From: Actinomycetes bacterium
Lineage (GTDB): Bacteria > Actinomycetota > Acidimicrobiia > Acidimicrobiales > RAAP-2
Reading direction: 5' to 3'
Assembly: GCA_021803085.1 (NCBI GenBank)
Contig: JAJZMD010000257.1
Coordinates: forward strand, 1-38,911
Length of the DNA: 38,911 bases
In this document: piece after piece, positions 29,276 through 38,911 of the stretch
Layout of the letters: every line of letters starts with the position of its first letter
Position numbering within the stretch: position 1 is the stretch's first letter
Translations under genes and position numbers: made by a program
Notes under the pieces: generated by a model
The model's input: only the letters and a program-made list of their open reading frames with translations
Told to the model about the DNA's origin: nothing
Database searches by the model: none

Positions 29276-31492
29276 TCAGGTCGCCCGTCGCAACGGCGAC
29301 GCGCACAGGAGCAGCGTCTTGCGCCCGACGGACTCGAACCGCACGGTCGCCTGCGCGCGGTCCCCCTCGCCCTCAGCGCCGACCACCACCCCCGGGCCCC
29401 ACCGCTCGTGCACGACCTGGTCGCCGGCGACGAGGCCGAGGACCTCCGCGCCGGTGGTCGCCCGCTGAGCCGGAGCATGGAGCCGCCTCCCCCCCGATCC
29501 GAGCAACGATCCGCCCCGGACGGGCGCGCCGGGCGTGTCACTCCCGGACGCGCCGAAGACGCGTCCCCCGCCCACCTCCCGGCGCAGCTCCTCGGGCACC
29601 TCCGCGAGAAAGCGGCTCGGCAGCCCCGGCATCGTGCGCCCCCAGAGGGTCCGGCTCCACGCGTGCGTGAGGTAGAGGAACCGGCGGGCGCGCGTGATGC
29701 CCACGTAGCAGAGCCGGCGCTCCTCTTCCAGCTCGAGCGGCTCCCCGAGGGTCCGAGAATGCGGGAAGACGCCCTCCTCCATGCCGACCAGGAAGACCGC
29801 GGGGAACTCGAGGCCCTTGGCGGTGTGCAGCGTCATGAGCGACACGCGCGACCCGCCGGCGTCGAGCTCGTCGGAGTCCGACACCAGCGCGACGGTCTCG
29901 AGCAGCTCCGACAGTCGCTCGTACTCCCCGGCGGCGTCGGCGAGCTCGGCGATGTTCTCGATGCGGCCCTCGGCTTCGTGGGTGCCCTCCGCCGCCAGCT
30001 CGTCGAGGTACCCGGACCGCTTCGCGACCAGCTCGACGAGGTCGCCGGGCGCGACCTCGGCGGCCGCGGCCCGCAGCTCCCGCAAGAGGGAGGAGAGCTC
30101 CTGGGCGCCCTTCAGCGCCTTGCCGGTCAGGCCCGCGGCCTCGGCCTGCTCGAGCATGCGGCCGACGGGCGCGCCCGCCGCCGCCGCGGCGGCCGAGAGG
30201 CGGACCACCGACATCTGGCCGATGCCGCGCTTGGGGACGTTCAGGATCCTGCGGAACGAGATCTCGTCGTCGGGGTTCGCGACCACGCGCAGGTAGGCGA
30301 GCACATCGCGCACCTCCCTGCGGTCGTAGAAGCGGGTGCCCCCCACGACCTTGTAGGGGATGCCCTGGTGGACCAGCTCCTCTTCGACGACGCGGCTCTG
30401 CGCGTTCGTTCGGTAGAAGACGGCCACGTCCCCGTAGGAGAGCCCCTCCGCCCCGTGCAGCGTCAGGAGCTCGTTCGCCACGAACGACGCCTCGTCGCGC
30501 TCGTCCTCTGCCCGGTAGACGCAGATCCGTGGCCCCGCACCCCCGTCGGTGAACAGGGCCTTCGGGCGTCGCGCCAGGTTGTTCGAGATGACGGCGTTGG
30601 CGGCGTCGAGGATCGTCTGGGTCGACCGGTAGTTCTGGTCGAGGACCACCGTCGTGGCGCGCTCGAACGCGGTCTCGAACTCCAAGATGTTGGCGATGTC
30701 CGCGCCGCGCCAGCGGTAGATGGACTGGTCCGAGTCGCCCACCACCGTCACGTTCCCGTGCTCGCGCGAGAGGAGGAGGACGATCTCGTGCTGCGCGTGG
30801 TTCGTGTCCTGGTACTCGTCGACGAGGACGTGGCGGAACCGCTGCCGGTACGCGAGAAGGACGTCCGGGCACGACTGGAGCAGGTGGACCGCCTGGAACA
30901 GCAGGTCGTCGAAGTCCATGGCGTTCGCGGCCCGGAGCCGGCGCTGGTACTCGGCGTACACCTCGCCGATCCGCCGGCGGAACGGGTCCGCGCCGAAGGA
31001 CGCTTCCTCGGCGAAGCGCTCGGGCCCGACGAGCTCCGCCTTCGCCTGGGAGATCGCAGCCGCCACCGCGCGCGGCGGGAGGCGCTTCGTGTCGATGCCG
31101 AGCTCGTCCTCGGCGAGCTCGACCAGCCGGCGCGAGTCGGACTCGTCGTAGACGCTGAACGAGCTGGCGTAGCCGACGCGCCCGGCATGGGCTCGCAGCA
31201 TGCGAAGGCACGCCGAGTGGAACGTCGAGACCCACATCCGCTCGGCACGCGCGCCGACCAGGTCGACGACCCGCCGGCGCATCTCGTCGGCCGCCTTGTT
31301 CGTGAAGGTGATGGCCAGGATCTCCCAAGGCGCCGCGTCGCCGCTCTGGAGCAGGTGCGCGATGCGCCGGGTGAGGACCCGCGTCTTGCCCGACCCCGCC
31401 CCCGCCACGACGAGCAACGGGCCGCCGCGGTGCTCCACCGCGGCGCGCTGCGCCGGGTTCAGGTCGGCCGTGAGGTCGCCGGTCGCGCTCAG
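29276..31492 (-). CDS. pcrA: UvrD/PcrA-type ATP-dependent DNA helicase
   Basis: About 738 residues. The superfamily 1 motifs are complete: Q-motif LNPAQRAAV, Walker [34 protein letters not shown], the [10 protein letters not shown] motif and VGITRAR. A C-terminal tudor-like tail ([12 protein letters not shown]) resembles the RNA polymerase-binding end of PcrA. It unwinds 3'-5' in repair and transcription-coupled processes. No ATG, GTG or TTG lies between the coding start of guaB3's last codons and the Q-motif. CTG 31492 overlaps the guaB3 stop as CTGA, and I take it as the start. GTG 31438 would cut off the Q-motif. Confidence 0.94.
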   Translation of the reverse strand: MSATGDLTADLNPAQRAAVEHRGGPLLVVAGAGSGKTRVLTRRIAHLLQSGDAAPWEILAITFTNKAADEMRRRVVDLVGARAERMWVSTFHSACLRMLRAHAGRVGYASSFSVYDESDSRRLVELAEDELGIDTKRLPPRAVAAAISQAKAELVGPERFAEEASFGADPFRRRIGEVYAEYQRRLRAANAMDFDDLLFQAVHLLQSCPDVLLAYRQRFRHVLVDEYQDTNHAQHEIVLLLSREHGNVTVVGDSDQSIYRWRGADIANILEFETAFERATTVVLDQNYRSTQTILDAANAVISNNLARRPKALFTDGGAGPRICVYRAEDERDEASFVANELLTLHGAEGLSYGDVAVFYRTNAQSRVVEEELVHQGIPYKVVGGTRFYDRREVRDVLAYLRVVANPDDEISFRRILNVPKRGIGQMSVVRLSAAAAAAGAPVGRMLEQAEAAGLTGKALKGAQELSSLLRELRAAAAEVAPGDLVELVAKRSGYLDELAAEGTHEAEGRIENIAELADAAGEYERLSELLETVALVSDSDELDAGGSRVSLMTLHTAKGLEFPAVFLVGMEEGVFPHSRTLGEPLELEEERRLCYVGITRARRFLYLTHAWSRTLWGRTMPGLPSRFLAEVPEELRREVGGGRVFGASGSDTPGAPVRGGSLLGSGGRRLHAPAQRATTGAEVLGLVAGDQVVHERWGPGVVVGAEGEGDRAQATVRFESVGRKTLLLCASPLRRAT

Positions 31493-32652
31493 TGGCCCAT
31501 GCCCACGCCCTGGGACCGCTGGAGCTGCTTGCCCTCGGTCTGCAGCGCGGGGGCGATCATGACCTCGGCCTTCTGGAACTCCTTCACCGTCTCGTAGCCG
31601 CAGGTGGCCATCGCCGTGCGGAGTGCGCCGAAGAGGTTCATCCGCCCGTCGTTCTCGTGGGCGGGCCCGAGGAGGATCTCTGCGAGAGTGCCGCGGACCC
31701 CGGTCCGGACCCGGGTCCCGCGCGGAAGCGTGGGATGGAAGGTGGCCATCCCCCAGTGGAAGCCGCTTGCGGGCGCCTCGACGGCAGACGAGAGCGGGGA
31801 GCCGAGCATCACGGCGTCCGCGCCGCACGCGATCGCCTTGGCCACGTCGCCACCCTTCGACATCCCGCCGTCGGCGATCACGTGCACGTACACGCCCGTC
31901 TCGTCGAGGTGGCGCATCCTCGCGCCGGCGACGTCCGCGATCGCGGTCGCCTGCGGCACGCCGAGGCCCAGCACCGCCCTGGTGGTGCACGCGTTGCCAG
32001 GCCCGACCCCGACGAGGACGCCCACGGCGCCGGTGCGCATCAGGTGCAGGCCGGCCTGGTACGACGCGCAACCTCCGACGACGACGGGGAGCTCGAACTC
32101 GCGGATGAAGCGCTTCAGGTTCAGGGGCTCGGTCTTCTTGGACACGTGCTCGGCCGACACGACGGTGCCTTGGACGACGAGCACGTCGAGCTCCGCCGCC
32201 AGGCAGGCGGCCGCGAGCTCCTCGGTCCGCTGCGGGGTCACCGACGCGGCCGCCACGACGCCGGACTCCTTGATCTGGCGGATGCGCTCGGTGACGAGCT
32301 CGAGCTTGACGGGCTCCTGGTACATCTGCTGCATCCGCGGGGTCGCCTTGTCGTCGTCGAGCTCGCGGATCTCCTCGAACAGCGGCATCGGGTCCTCGTA
32401 GCGGGTCCAGAGCCCTTCGAGGTTCAAGACCCCGAGCCCTCCGAGCCGGCCGAGCTCGATCGCGGTGCGCGGGCTCGTGACGCCGTCCATCGCGGCCCCG
32501 AGGAGCGGCAGGCGGAAGCGCCAGGCGTCGATCTCCCACGAGACGTCGACGTCCTCGGGGTCACGGGTACGCCGGCTGGGCACGATGGCGATGTCGTCGA
32601 AACCGTATGCCCGGCGCCCCGACTTGAAGATCCCGATCTCTGTGTCTGCCAC
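31489..32652 (-). CDS. guaB3: GuaB3-family IMP dehydrogenase-related protein
   Basis: A 387-residue protein from GTG 32652, with GGAGG five bases upstream. It belongs to the CBS-less GuaB3 group found in actinobacteria (Rv3410c type): RRAYGFDDIAIVPSRRTRDP at the start, the catalytic Cys222 in GPGNACTTR, then ADGGMSKGGD and MLGSPL. Canonical IMP dehydrogenase makes XMP from IMP. The activity of GuaB3 proteins is less settled and may be in purine salvage. It shares a four-base overlap with pcrA. Confidence 0.93.
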   Translation of the reverse strand: MADTEIGIFKSGRRAYGFDDIAIVPSRRTRDPEDVDVSWEIDAWRFRLPLLGAAMDGVTSPRTAIELGRLGGLGVLNLEGLWTRYEDPMPLFEEIRELDDDKATPRMQQMYQEPVKLELVTERIRQIKESGVVAAASVTPQRTEELAAACLAAELDVLVVQGTVVSAEHVSKKTEPLNLKRFIREFELPVVVGGCASYQAGLHLMRTGAVGVLVGVGPGNACTTRAVLGLGVPQATAIADVAGARMRHLDETGVYVHVIADGGMSKGGDVAKAIACGADAVMLGSPLSSAVEAPASGFHWGMATFHPTLPRGTRVRTGVRGTLAEILLGPAHENDGRMNLFGALRTAMATCGYETVKEFQKAEVMIAPALQTEGKQLQRSQGVGMGH

Positions 32653-32739
32653 GATCGCCTCCAGTGGTGTGCGCCGACGCCCGAGCGCGTCCCACTGTAC
32701 CGGTCGCATCGCGGCGGTCAGCGACCGCGCGATCGGCGG

Positions 32740-33420
32740 TCAGGAGCCGCGCCGGCCGTCGACCAGGACCGTCGTCAGCAGGTCGAAGAGCATCCGGCCC
32801 GTCGCGCCCCAGACGGTCTCCCCTTCGACCGAGAAGAAGTACATGGCGGACCGAGGCTGCCCTGGCGAGCTCCACCACTCCTGCTCGAAGCTCGCGGAGA
32901 GGTCTGCGAGGGAGGCGTCGAACGCGCGGTCCACCTCGGCCGGGTTGGGCACGAGGTCGGGGCGCGCGGGGAGCCATGCGACCACAGGGGTGATCGGCAC
33001 GCCGGTGACGAAGGCGAACGCCCGCGCGAGGTACCCGACTGGCCGGACCAGCGCCGGGTCCAGGCCGATCTCCTCGTGGGCCTCGCGCACCGCGGCGGCG
33101 AGCGCGTCCTCCCCGGGGTCGATGCGGCCGCCGGGGAAGCTCACCTGGCCGCGATGGGTACGCAGGAGCGTCGAGCGCCTGGTCAGCAGGACCCGCGCTT
33201 CGCCTCCCTCCTCGAACAGGGCGACCAGCACCGCGGAGGGGGCGGCAGCGACGTCTGCGGCCTCGACGCCGGTGACGCCGGCAGGGCTCGGTGGCGGCCC
33301 CTGGGCGAGGCTGCGACCGGCACGGGCCAAGGCGTCGAGCACGAAGGAGAGCGTGATCCCCCGCCGCGGGCTCCACGGCGGGGGGCCACCAGGCTCGGCC
33401 GTGGCGGGACGGGGGATCAC
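32740..33420 (-). CDS. Nudix hydrolase (CoA pyrophosphatase-like)
   Basis: Up to 226 residues from GTG 33420; an internal start near residue 27 is possible because the first ~20 residues look unconserved. The Nudix box is intact: Gly98, Glu104, Arg112, Glu113, Glu116 and Glu117. It is preceded by LLTRRSTLLRTHRGQVSFPGG, which is the UPF0035 signature of CoA- and acyl-CoA-cleaving Nudix enzymes. It probably hydrolyses CoA or a nucleoside diphosphate derivative. It lies after groEL by 32 bases and before guaB3, on the same strand. Confidence 0.9.
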   Translation of the reverse strand: MIPRPATAEPGGPPPWSPRRGITLSFVLDALARAGRSLAQGPPPSPAGVTGVEAADVAAAPSAVLVALFEEGGEARVLLTRRSTLLRTHRGQVSFPGGRIDPGEDALAAAVREAHEEIGLDPALVRPVGYLARAFAFVTGVPITPVVAWLPARPDLVPNPAEVDRAFDASLADLSASFEQEWWSSPGQPRSAMYFFSVEGETVWGATGRMLFDLLTTVLVDGRRGS

Positions 33421-33452
33421 GTCAGGTCCACGTCACGGTCTCGTGGCGTGGA

Positions 33453-35180
<1,728 letters not shown>

Positions 35181-35474
35181 CTACTTGTCCAGCTTGGCGA
35201 GGACGTCCCGGCCGGAGAGGATCAGCAGGTCCTCGCCGTCGACGGTGATCTCGGTGCCGCCGTACTTCGAGTAGACGACGGTGTCCCCGACCTTCACGTC
35301 GAGAGGGATGATCTCGCCGGTGTTGTCGGCACGGCGACCGGGCCCTACGGCCAGGACCTCGCCCTGCTGGGGCTTCTCCTTGGCGGTGTCGGGGATCACC
35401 AGCCCCGAGGCGGTGGTCTCCTCCGACTCACCCGGCCGGACCACGATCCGGTCATCGAGGGGGTGGAGCTTCAT
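35181..35474 (-). CDS. groS: Co-chaperonin GroES (Hsp10)
   Basis: A 97-residue protein starting [12 protein letters not shown]. The frame extends to GTG 35495, but the intervening bases contain AAGGAGG eight bases before ATG 35474, so that is the start. The mobile loop ([18 protein letters not shown]) and the roof segment are normal. It caps GroEL. It lies directly downstream of a CIRCE-controlled promoter. Confidence 0.97.
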   Translation of the reverse strand: MKLHPLDDRIVVRPGESEETTASGLVIPDTAKEKPQQGEVLAVGPGRRADNTGEIIPLDVKVGDTVVYSKYGGTEITVDGEDLLILSGRDVLAKLDK

Positions 35475-35499
35475 CGAAGCGGCCTCCTTCGGCACGTTG

Positions 35500-35526
35500 T
35501 TAGCACTCGAACCTTGCGACTGCTAA
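35500..35526 (-). promoter_or_regulatory. CIRCE operator (HrcA binding site)
   Basis: TTAGCACTC, nine bases, GACTGCTAA matches the CIRCE consensus TTAGCACTC-N9-GAGTGCTAA at 17 of 18 arm positions. It touches the -10 box and precedes the groES start by about 25 bases, an arrangement where HrcA repressor would block initiation until heat stress. Confidence 0.95.
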
Positions 35527-35554
35527 TGCTAGCGGACCCGGAGCGCCCTCACAA
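35526..35554 (-). promoter_or_regulatory. groESL promoter inside the rlmN 3' end
   Basis: TTGTGA and TAGCAT on the minus strand are separated by exactly 17 bases. The -35 lies in the last codons of rlmN, and the -10 includes the rlmN stop and abuts CIRCE. Start would fall inside CIRCE. Confidence 0.75.
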
Positions 35555-36605
35555 CATGCCCAGGGCGCGTGCCGGCATCGGGCGCGCGGGCGGCGAGCGC
35601 CCGGGCGGCGAGCTGGCCGCAGGCCGCGTCGATCTCCGCGCCCCGGGTGGAGCGGATCGTGGTCCTCACCCCCAGCCGCTCGAGCTCCTGGCGTGCCCCT
35701 GCGACCCGCAGCGGCGGGCTGCCCCGCACCGGGTAGCCGGGGGTCGCATTCAGCGGGATCAGGTTCACGTGGGCGCCGAGGGGCCGGGCGAAGCGGGCGA
35801 GCTCGGCCATGTCCGAGGGCCGGTCGTTCGTCCCGTCGATCATCGCCCACTCGATGGAGAGCCGCCGCCCGGTCGCGCCCACGTACGCCGCACACGCCTC
35901 TGCCAGCTCCCCGAGCGGGTAGCGGCGGTTGATCGGCACCAGCCGGTCGCGCAGCGCGTCGTTGGCGGCGTGCAACGAGACCGCGAGGTTCACGGGAAGC
36001 GGCTCGGCCGCCAACCGGCGGATGCCGGGCACGAGCCCCACGGTCGAGACCGTGAGGTGCCGGGCGGAGATGCCGACGTCGCCGTGGATGCGCTCGACGG
36101 CCGCCCACGTGCGCTCGTAGTTGGCGAGAGGCTCACCCATCCCCATGAAGACGACGTTCGACACGCGCCGCGGCCTGGCGGCCCTCACCGCCGCGACGAC
36201 CTGCTCCACGATCTCGCCGGCGGTGAGCTGGCGGTCGAACCCCGCCTGGCCCGTCGCACAGAACGCGCAGCCCATCGCACAGCCCGCCTGCGTCGACACG
36301 CACACGGTGACGCGCCCGGGGTACGCCATCAGCACCGTCTCCACCCGTCGACCGTCGTGGAGCCCGAAGAGCCACTTGACCGTGCCGCCGCCGTCGGAGG
36401 TGCGCCGCTCGACCTCGCTGAGCGCCGCCGGAAGCAGCTCGTCGAGCTCGGCTCTGAGCTCGAGCGGGAGGTCGGACATCTCGGCCGGGCGGAGCGCCCT
36501 GCGGTGCAGACCGTCCCAGACCTGGCGCGCCCGGTAGGCGGGCTGGCCGTCGAGCAGCGCGGCGAGCTCGTCCGCCGAGACGTCGTAGGCCGCCCGGGCC
36601 CTCAC
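35529..36605 (-). CDS. rlmN: Dual-specificity rRNA/tRNA adenine C2-methyltransferase RlmN
   Basis: A 358-residue radical SAM enzyme from GTG 36605, which overlaps the tsaD stop as GTGA. The cluster ligands are Cys109, Cys113 and Cys116 (CAMGCAFC). Cys102 (VTVCVS) precedes them and Cys329 in EIDAACGQL corresponds to the methyl-carrying cysteine. MGMGEPLANY is the SAM signature. It methylates A2503 of 23S rRNA and A37 of some tRNAs. The groES promoter and CIRCE begin at its stop codon, with no terminator between. Confidence 0.96.
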   Translation of the reverse strand: MRARAAYDVSADELAALLDGQPAYRARQVWDGLHRRALRPAEMSDLPLELRAELDELLPAALSEVERRTSDGGGTVKWLFGLHDGRRVETVLMAYPGRVTVCVSTQAGCAMGCAFCATGQAGFDRQLTAGEIVEQVVAAVRAARPRRVSNVVFMGMGEPLANYERTWAAVERIHGDVGISARHLTVSTVGLVPGIRRLAAEPLPVNLAVSLHAANDALRDRLVPINRRYPLGELAEACAAYVGATGRRLSIEWAMIDGTNDRPSDMAELARFARPLGAHVNLIPLNATPGYPVRGSPPLRVAGARQELERLGVRTTIRSTRGAEIDAACGQLAARALAARAPDAGTRPGHVVRALRVR

Positions 36606-37585
36606 CGCTCGAGCTCCAAGAAGAGACCCGGTTCGGGGGCGAGCGACAGCGGGCTCGGCCCGTCCTGCACCAGTCGGAACGAGCCCGCCGCCGCCACCAT
36701 CGCCGCATTGTCGGTGCACATGGCCATGCTCGGGAGATAGGTCGGCACGTCGACGGCCTCTGGAGCGCGGCGCCGCAACAGCGAGTTCGCGGCGACGCCG
36801 CCGCCCAGGCAGAGCCCTTTCGCGCCGACGGCGCCCACCGCGCGGGCGGCCTTGGTCGTGAGCACGTCGACCACGGCATCCTGGAACGCCGCCGCGACGT
36901 CCGGAGTCGCCGCCTCCGGCCGGCGCTCCACGGCGCGGACGACCGCGGTCTTCAATCCCGAGAACGAGAAGTCGTAGCCGTCGCCCAGCATCGCCCGGGG
37001 GAACGCGAACGCGCCGGGGTCCCCCTCCTTCGCGACGCGGTCGATCGCGGGGCCGCCCGGGTAGCCGAGCCCGAGGAAGCGCGCCACCTTGTCGAACGCC
37101 TCTCCTGCCGCGTCGTCGAGCGTCTGGCCGAGCAGCCGGTAGCGCCCCGGCGCGGCCGCGTGGACGAGCAGCGTGTGGCCGCCGGACACGAGCAGCACCA
37201 CGAGCGGCCAGCGCAGCGATGGCTCCTCGATCACCGGGGCGAAGAGGTGGCCCTCCAGATGGTTCACGCCGACGAAGGGCACGCCCCAGCTCATCGCGAG
37301 CCCCTTGGCCGCCGAGAGCCCGACGAGCAAGGACCCGACGAGGCCGGGGCCGTAGGTCGCGGCCACCGCGTCGGGGCGCTGGATGCCGGCACGCGCCATG
37401 GCCTCCTCGATCACCGGGACGATCAGCTCGACGTGGGCTCGTCCCGCGATCTCCGGGACGACGCCGCCGTAGCGCGCGTGGAGATCTACCTGGCTGGACA
37501 CGACCGACGACGCGACGACGCGCCCGTCGGACACGACCGCGGCGGCGGTCTCGTCGCAGGAGGTCTCGATCCCGAGCACGTTCAC
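36602..37585 (-). CDS. tsaD: tRNA threonylcarbamoyladenosine transferase TsaD
   Basis: A 327-residue protein from GTG. IETSCDETA opens the ASKHA fold, and His109 and His113 (NHLEGH) bind the metal. It transfers threonylcarbamoyl to A37 of ANN-decoding tRNAs, together with TsaB and TsaE. The GTG overlaps the rimI stop as GTGA. The order tsaB-rimI-tsaD is common in actinobacteria. Confidence 0.97.
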   Translation of the reverse strand: MNVLGIETSCDETAAAVVSDGRVVASSVVSSQVDLHARYGGVVPEIAGRAHVELIVPVIEEAMARAGIQRPDAVAATYGPGLVGSLLVGLSAAKGLAMSWGVPFVGVNHLEGHLFAPVIEEPSLRWPLVVLLVSGGHTLLVHAAAPGRYRLLGQTLDDAAGEAFDKVARFLGLGYPGGPAIDRVAKEGDPGAFAFPRAMLGDGYDFSFSGLKTAVVRAVERRPEAATPDVAAAFQDAVVDVLTTKAARAVGAVGAKGLCLGGGVAANSLLRRRAPEAVDVPTYLPSMAMCTDNAAMVAAAGSFRLVQDGPSPLSLAPEPGLFLELER

Positions 37586-38085
37586 GCGCGCGCGGCCTCC
37601 TCCGCCTCGATCCGCTCGAGCCGCTCGCGGTACGCGGCCGAGTCGACGTCGTAGGCCCACATCACCAATGCGTCCTCCCCGGTCAGCTGGTAGTAGCCCT
37701 TCCGGACCCCGACCGGCACGAAGCCGAAGCGGCGGTACAGGGCCTGCGCCCGCTCGTTGCCGACCGCGACCTCGAGGGAGACGCTGCGCGCCCCCGCCTC
37801 CTGGGCGATGCGCACCGCCCCGAGCATGATCTGGGTGCCGATGCCTCGCCGCTGGTGCTCGGGCGCCACGGCCACCGTCGTCACGTGCGCCTCCTCCTCC
37901 ACGAACATGAGGCCGACGTAGCCGACCGTCTCCTTGCCGACGCGGGCGACCCGGTAGGCCCGGCCCCTCCGCAGCGACAGCTCCGAGACGAAGACGCCGT
38001 GGCTCCACGGCTCGGGGAAGACCACCTGCTCGATGGCCATCACCCGCCGCAGGTCGCGTCTGCGCATGCGGACGAGCTCGATCAC
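37582..38085 (-). CDS. rimI: GNAT N-acetyltransferase RimI
   Basis: A 167-residue protein from GTG 38085. The acetyl-CoA loop VAPEHQRRGIG and the following ALYRRFGF motif are intact. RimI acetylates ribosomal protein S18 and other N-termini. The C-terminal ~25 residues form an extra charged helix. It overlaps the tsaB stop (GTGA) and the tsaD start. Confidence 0.93.
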   Translation of the reverse strand: MIELVRMRRRDLRRVMAIEQVVFPEPWSHGVFVSELSLRRGRAYRVARVGKETVGYVGLMFVEEEAHVTTVAVAPEHQRRGIGTQIMLGAVRIAQEAGARSVSLEVAVGNERAQALYRRFGFVPVGVRKGYYQLTGEDALVMWAYDVDSAAYRERLERIEAEEAARA

Positions 38086-38756
38086 CGCTGCACCCAGTTG
38101 ATCCGTGCGTCGGCTTCGCGCAGGTACACGGGCCGTACCGACGCAGGCGGCACCGGCGCCGCGCCGGCCGCCAGCCTACCGGCGGCGATCGAGACGAGGA
38201 CGCGGGGGGAGGGTTCGCGGATGGCGGCGACGCGCAGGCCCGCGCCGCGGAAGAGCGCGGCGTAGCGGTGTGCGCCGGTCCCCACGAGCAGCGTTCCCGG
38301 CGCCCCGGCGAGCTTTCCGGCCAGCGCCTCGGGGCTCTGGCGCGAGGGCCCTTCGGTCTGTACGCCCGGCCCCTCGTAGCTCGCGACGAACACCTCCTGG
38401 CGGCGCGCGTCGACCAACGCCGCGACCGGGCCCTCCCACCCCCCGTCGTACACCTCTTGTGCGAGGACGTCCACGCTCGTCACCTCGACGACCCCGAGAC
38501 CGAGCCCGGCGGCGAGCCCCTGCGCCGTCGCAACGCCCACCCGCAAGCCGGTGAAGAGCCCCGGGCCGACGTCGACCGCGATCGCGTCCACGTCTGCGAG
38601 CGAGACGCCAGCCTGCGCGAGGACGTGCTCGACGGCCGGCGCGAGCGTCTCGGCATGCCGTCGGTCGCCGCGCAGCCACACTCCGGCCAGCGGGCCGTCG
38701 GCGTCGGCGAGCGCGACACCGACCAGCCCGGCTGCCGTCTCGATGCCGAGCAGCAT
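38082..38756 (-). CDS. tsaB: tRNA threonylcarbamoylation protein TsaB
   Basis: A 224-residue ASKHA-fold protein starting MLLGIETAAG. VDVGPGLFTGLRVG is the typical TsaB segment. It lacks the metal-binding His pair of TsaD and serves as its partner. ATG 38756 is chosen because GGAGGA precedes it and it overlaps the upstream stop by one base (TGATG); an ATG at 38786 would extend it into the upstream gene. Confidence 0.94.
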   Translation of the reverse strand: MLLGIETAAGLVGVALADADGPLAGVWLRGDRRHAETLAPAVEHVLAQAGVSLADVDAIAVDVGPGLFTGLRVGVATAQGLAAGLGLGVVEVTSVDVLAQEVYDGGWEGPVAALVDARRQEVFVASYEGPGVQTEGPSRQSPEALAGKLAGAPGTLLVGTGAHRYAALFRGAGLRVAAIREPSPRVLVSIAAGRLAAGAAPVPPASVRPVYLREADARINWVQR

Positions 38757-38911
38757 CAGGCGGCTCCTCCGACCTGGCCCGCCCATGCGGACGCCACCTC
38801 GCCGCGGCGGGCGTCGTCCTCGCCGTGCACGGTGAGGAGCCGCTCGTCGTCGGCTGCGGCGGTGCCCGTGGCGGCGGTGCCCGTGGCGGCGGTGCCCGTG
38901 GCGGTACCCGT
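38756..38911 (-). CDS. C-terminal fragment, probably TsaE
   Basis: An open frame enters at the window edge and stops at TGA 38758-38756, overlapping the tsaB start. Its last ~30 residues (ERLLTVHGEDDARRGEV and on) have a normal look. Before them is a Thr-Gly-Thr-Ala-Ala repeat. tsaE normally precedes tsaB, which is the main reason for the name; no catalytic motif is inside the window. Confidence 0.5.
   Translation of the reverse strand, partial: TGTATGTAATGTAATGTAAADDERLLTVHGEDDARRGEVASAWAGQVGGAA
38856..38910 (-). repeat. 15-bp tandem repeats at the window edge
   Basis: Three identical 15-base units (GCGGCGGTGCCCGTG on the plus strand) and part of a fourth encode repeated Thr-Gly-Thr-Ala-Ala in the fragment upstream of tsaB. 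The array continues past the window end, so its full length is unknown. Confidence 0.85.

Noticed and set aside
31436..31438. GTG 31438 as the pcrA start
   Set aside because: It would remove the Q-motif that nearly all UvrD/PcrA helicases keep.

Overview
The window is a very GC-rich chromosome segment from an actinobacterium. Two WhiB-family iron-sulfur regulators, a UPF0182 membrane protein beside a PDZ/Lon-like protease and a DUF2342 protein (the neighbourhood known in mycobacteria as Rv3193c-Rv3195), an Sdh1-type succinate dehydrogenase, GuaB3 and many GTG starts all point to Actinomycetota. An MreB gene and an unusual DivIVA-type protein would fit a deep branch such as class Acidimicrobiia, but that placement is an inference. 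Nearly all the DNA is coding. I see no insertion sequence, integrase, CRISPR array or prophage, and no gene-free stretch longer than 300 bases.

Layout. 1-7 kb (minus strand): an initiator tRNA, then a run transcribed from the 6.9 kb end: Lon-like PDZ protease, a DivIVA-type coiled-coil protein with a phage-minor-head-like Cys/His tail, and a large UPF0182 membrane protein. 7-11.4 kb: a HEAT-repeat protein, MreB, an HtrA-like protein that seems to lack its whole catalytic triad, a DUF2342 protein whose HExxH position reads RELTAQ, and a small unknown protein. 11.5-12.2 kb: two convergent whiB genes. 12.3-15.8 kb: an AAA+ ATPase/VWA protein pair. 16-20 kb: sdhC-sdhA-sdhB, then an SCP2-like protein and a 71-residue protein. 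20.3-23.7 kb: divergent mdh and monomeric icd. 23.8-29.2 kb (minus): a coupled operon reading B12-binding mutase subunit, sucC, sucD, purN, purH, folD. 29.3-32.7 kb: guaB3-pcrA. 32.7-35.5 kb: a Nudix hydrolase and groES-groEL with a CIRCE operator. 35.5-38.9 kb: rlmN, tsaD, rimI, tsaB and the end of a probable tsaE.

How the genes work together. Four TCA-cycle enzymes (Sdh, Mdh, Icd, SucCD) lie within about 13 kb. The B12 subunit would feed methylmalonyl-derived succinyl-CoA to SucCD. FolD can supply 10-formyl-THF for PurN and PurH, and GuaB3 is also linked to purine metabolism. The tsaB/tsaD/rimI/rlmN cluster modifies tRNA, rRNA and proteins. Several operons are joined by four-base NTGA stop/start overlaps, and all four bases occur at N. 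In two cases (sucD/purN and guaB3/pcrA) this implies a CTG start codon.

The observations most worth following are the DivIVA/minor-head-like fusion, the adjacent degenerate HtrA and DUF2342 proteins, the CTG start codons, and a hairpin that buries the groEL ribosome binding site beside a CIRCE-controlled promoter.
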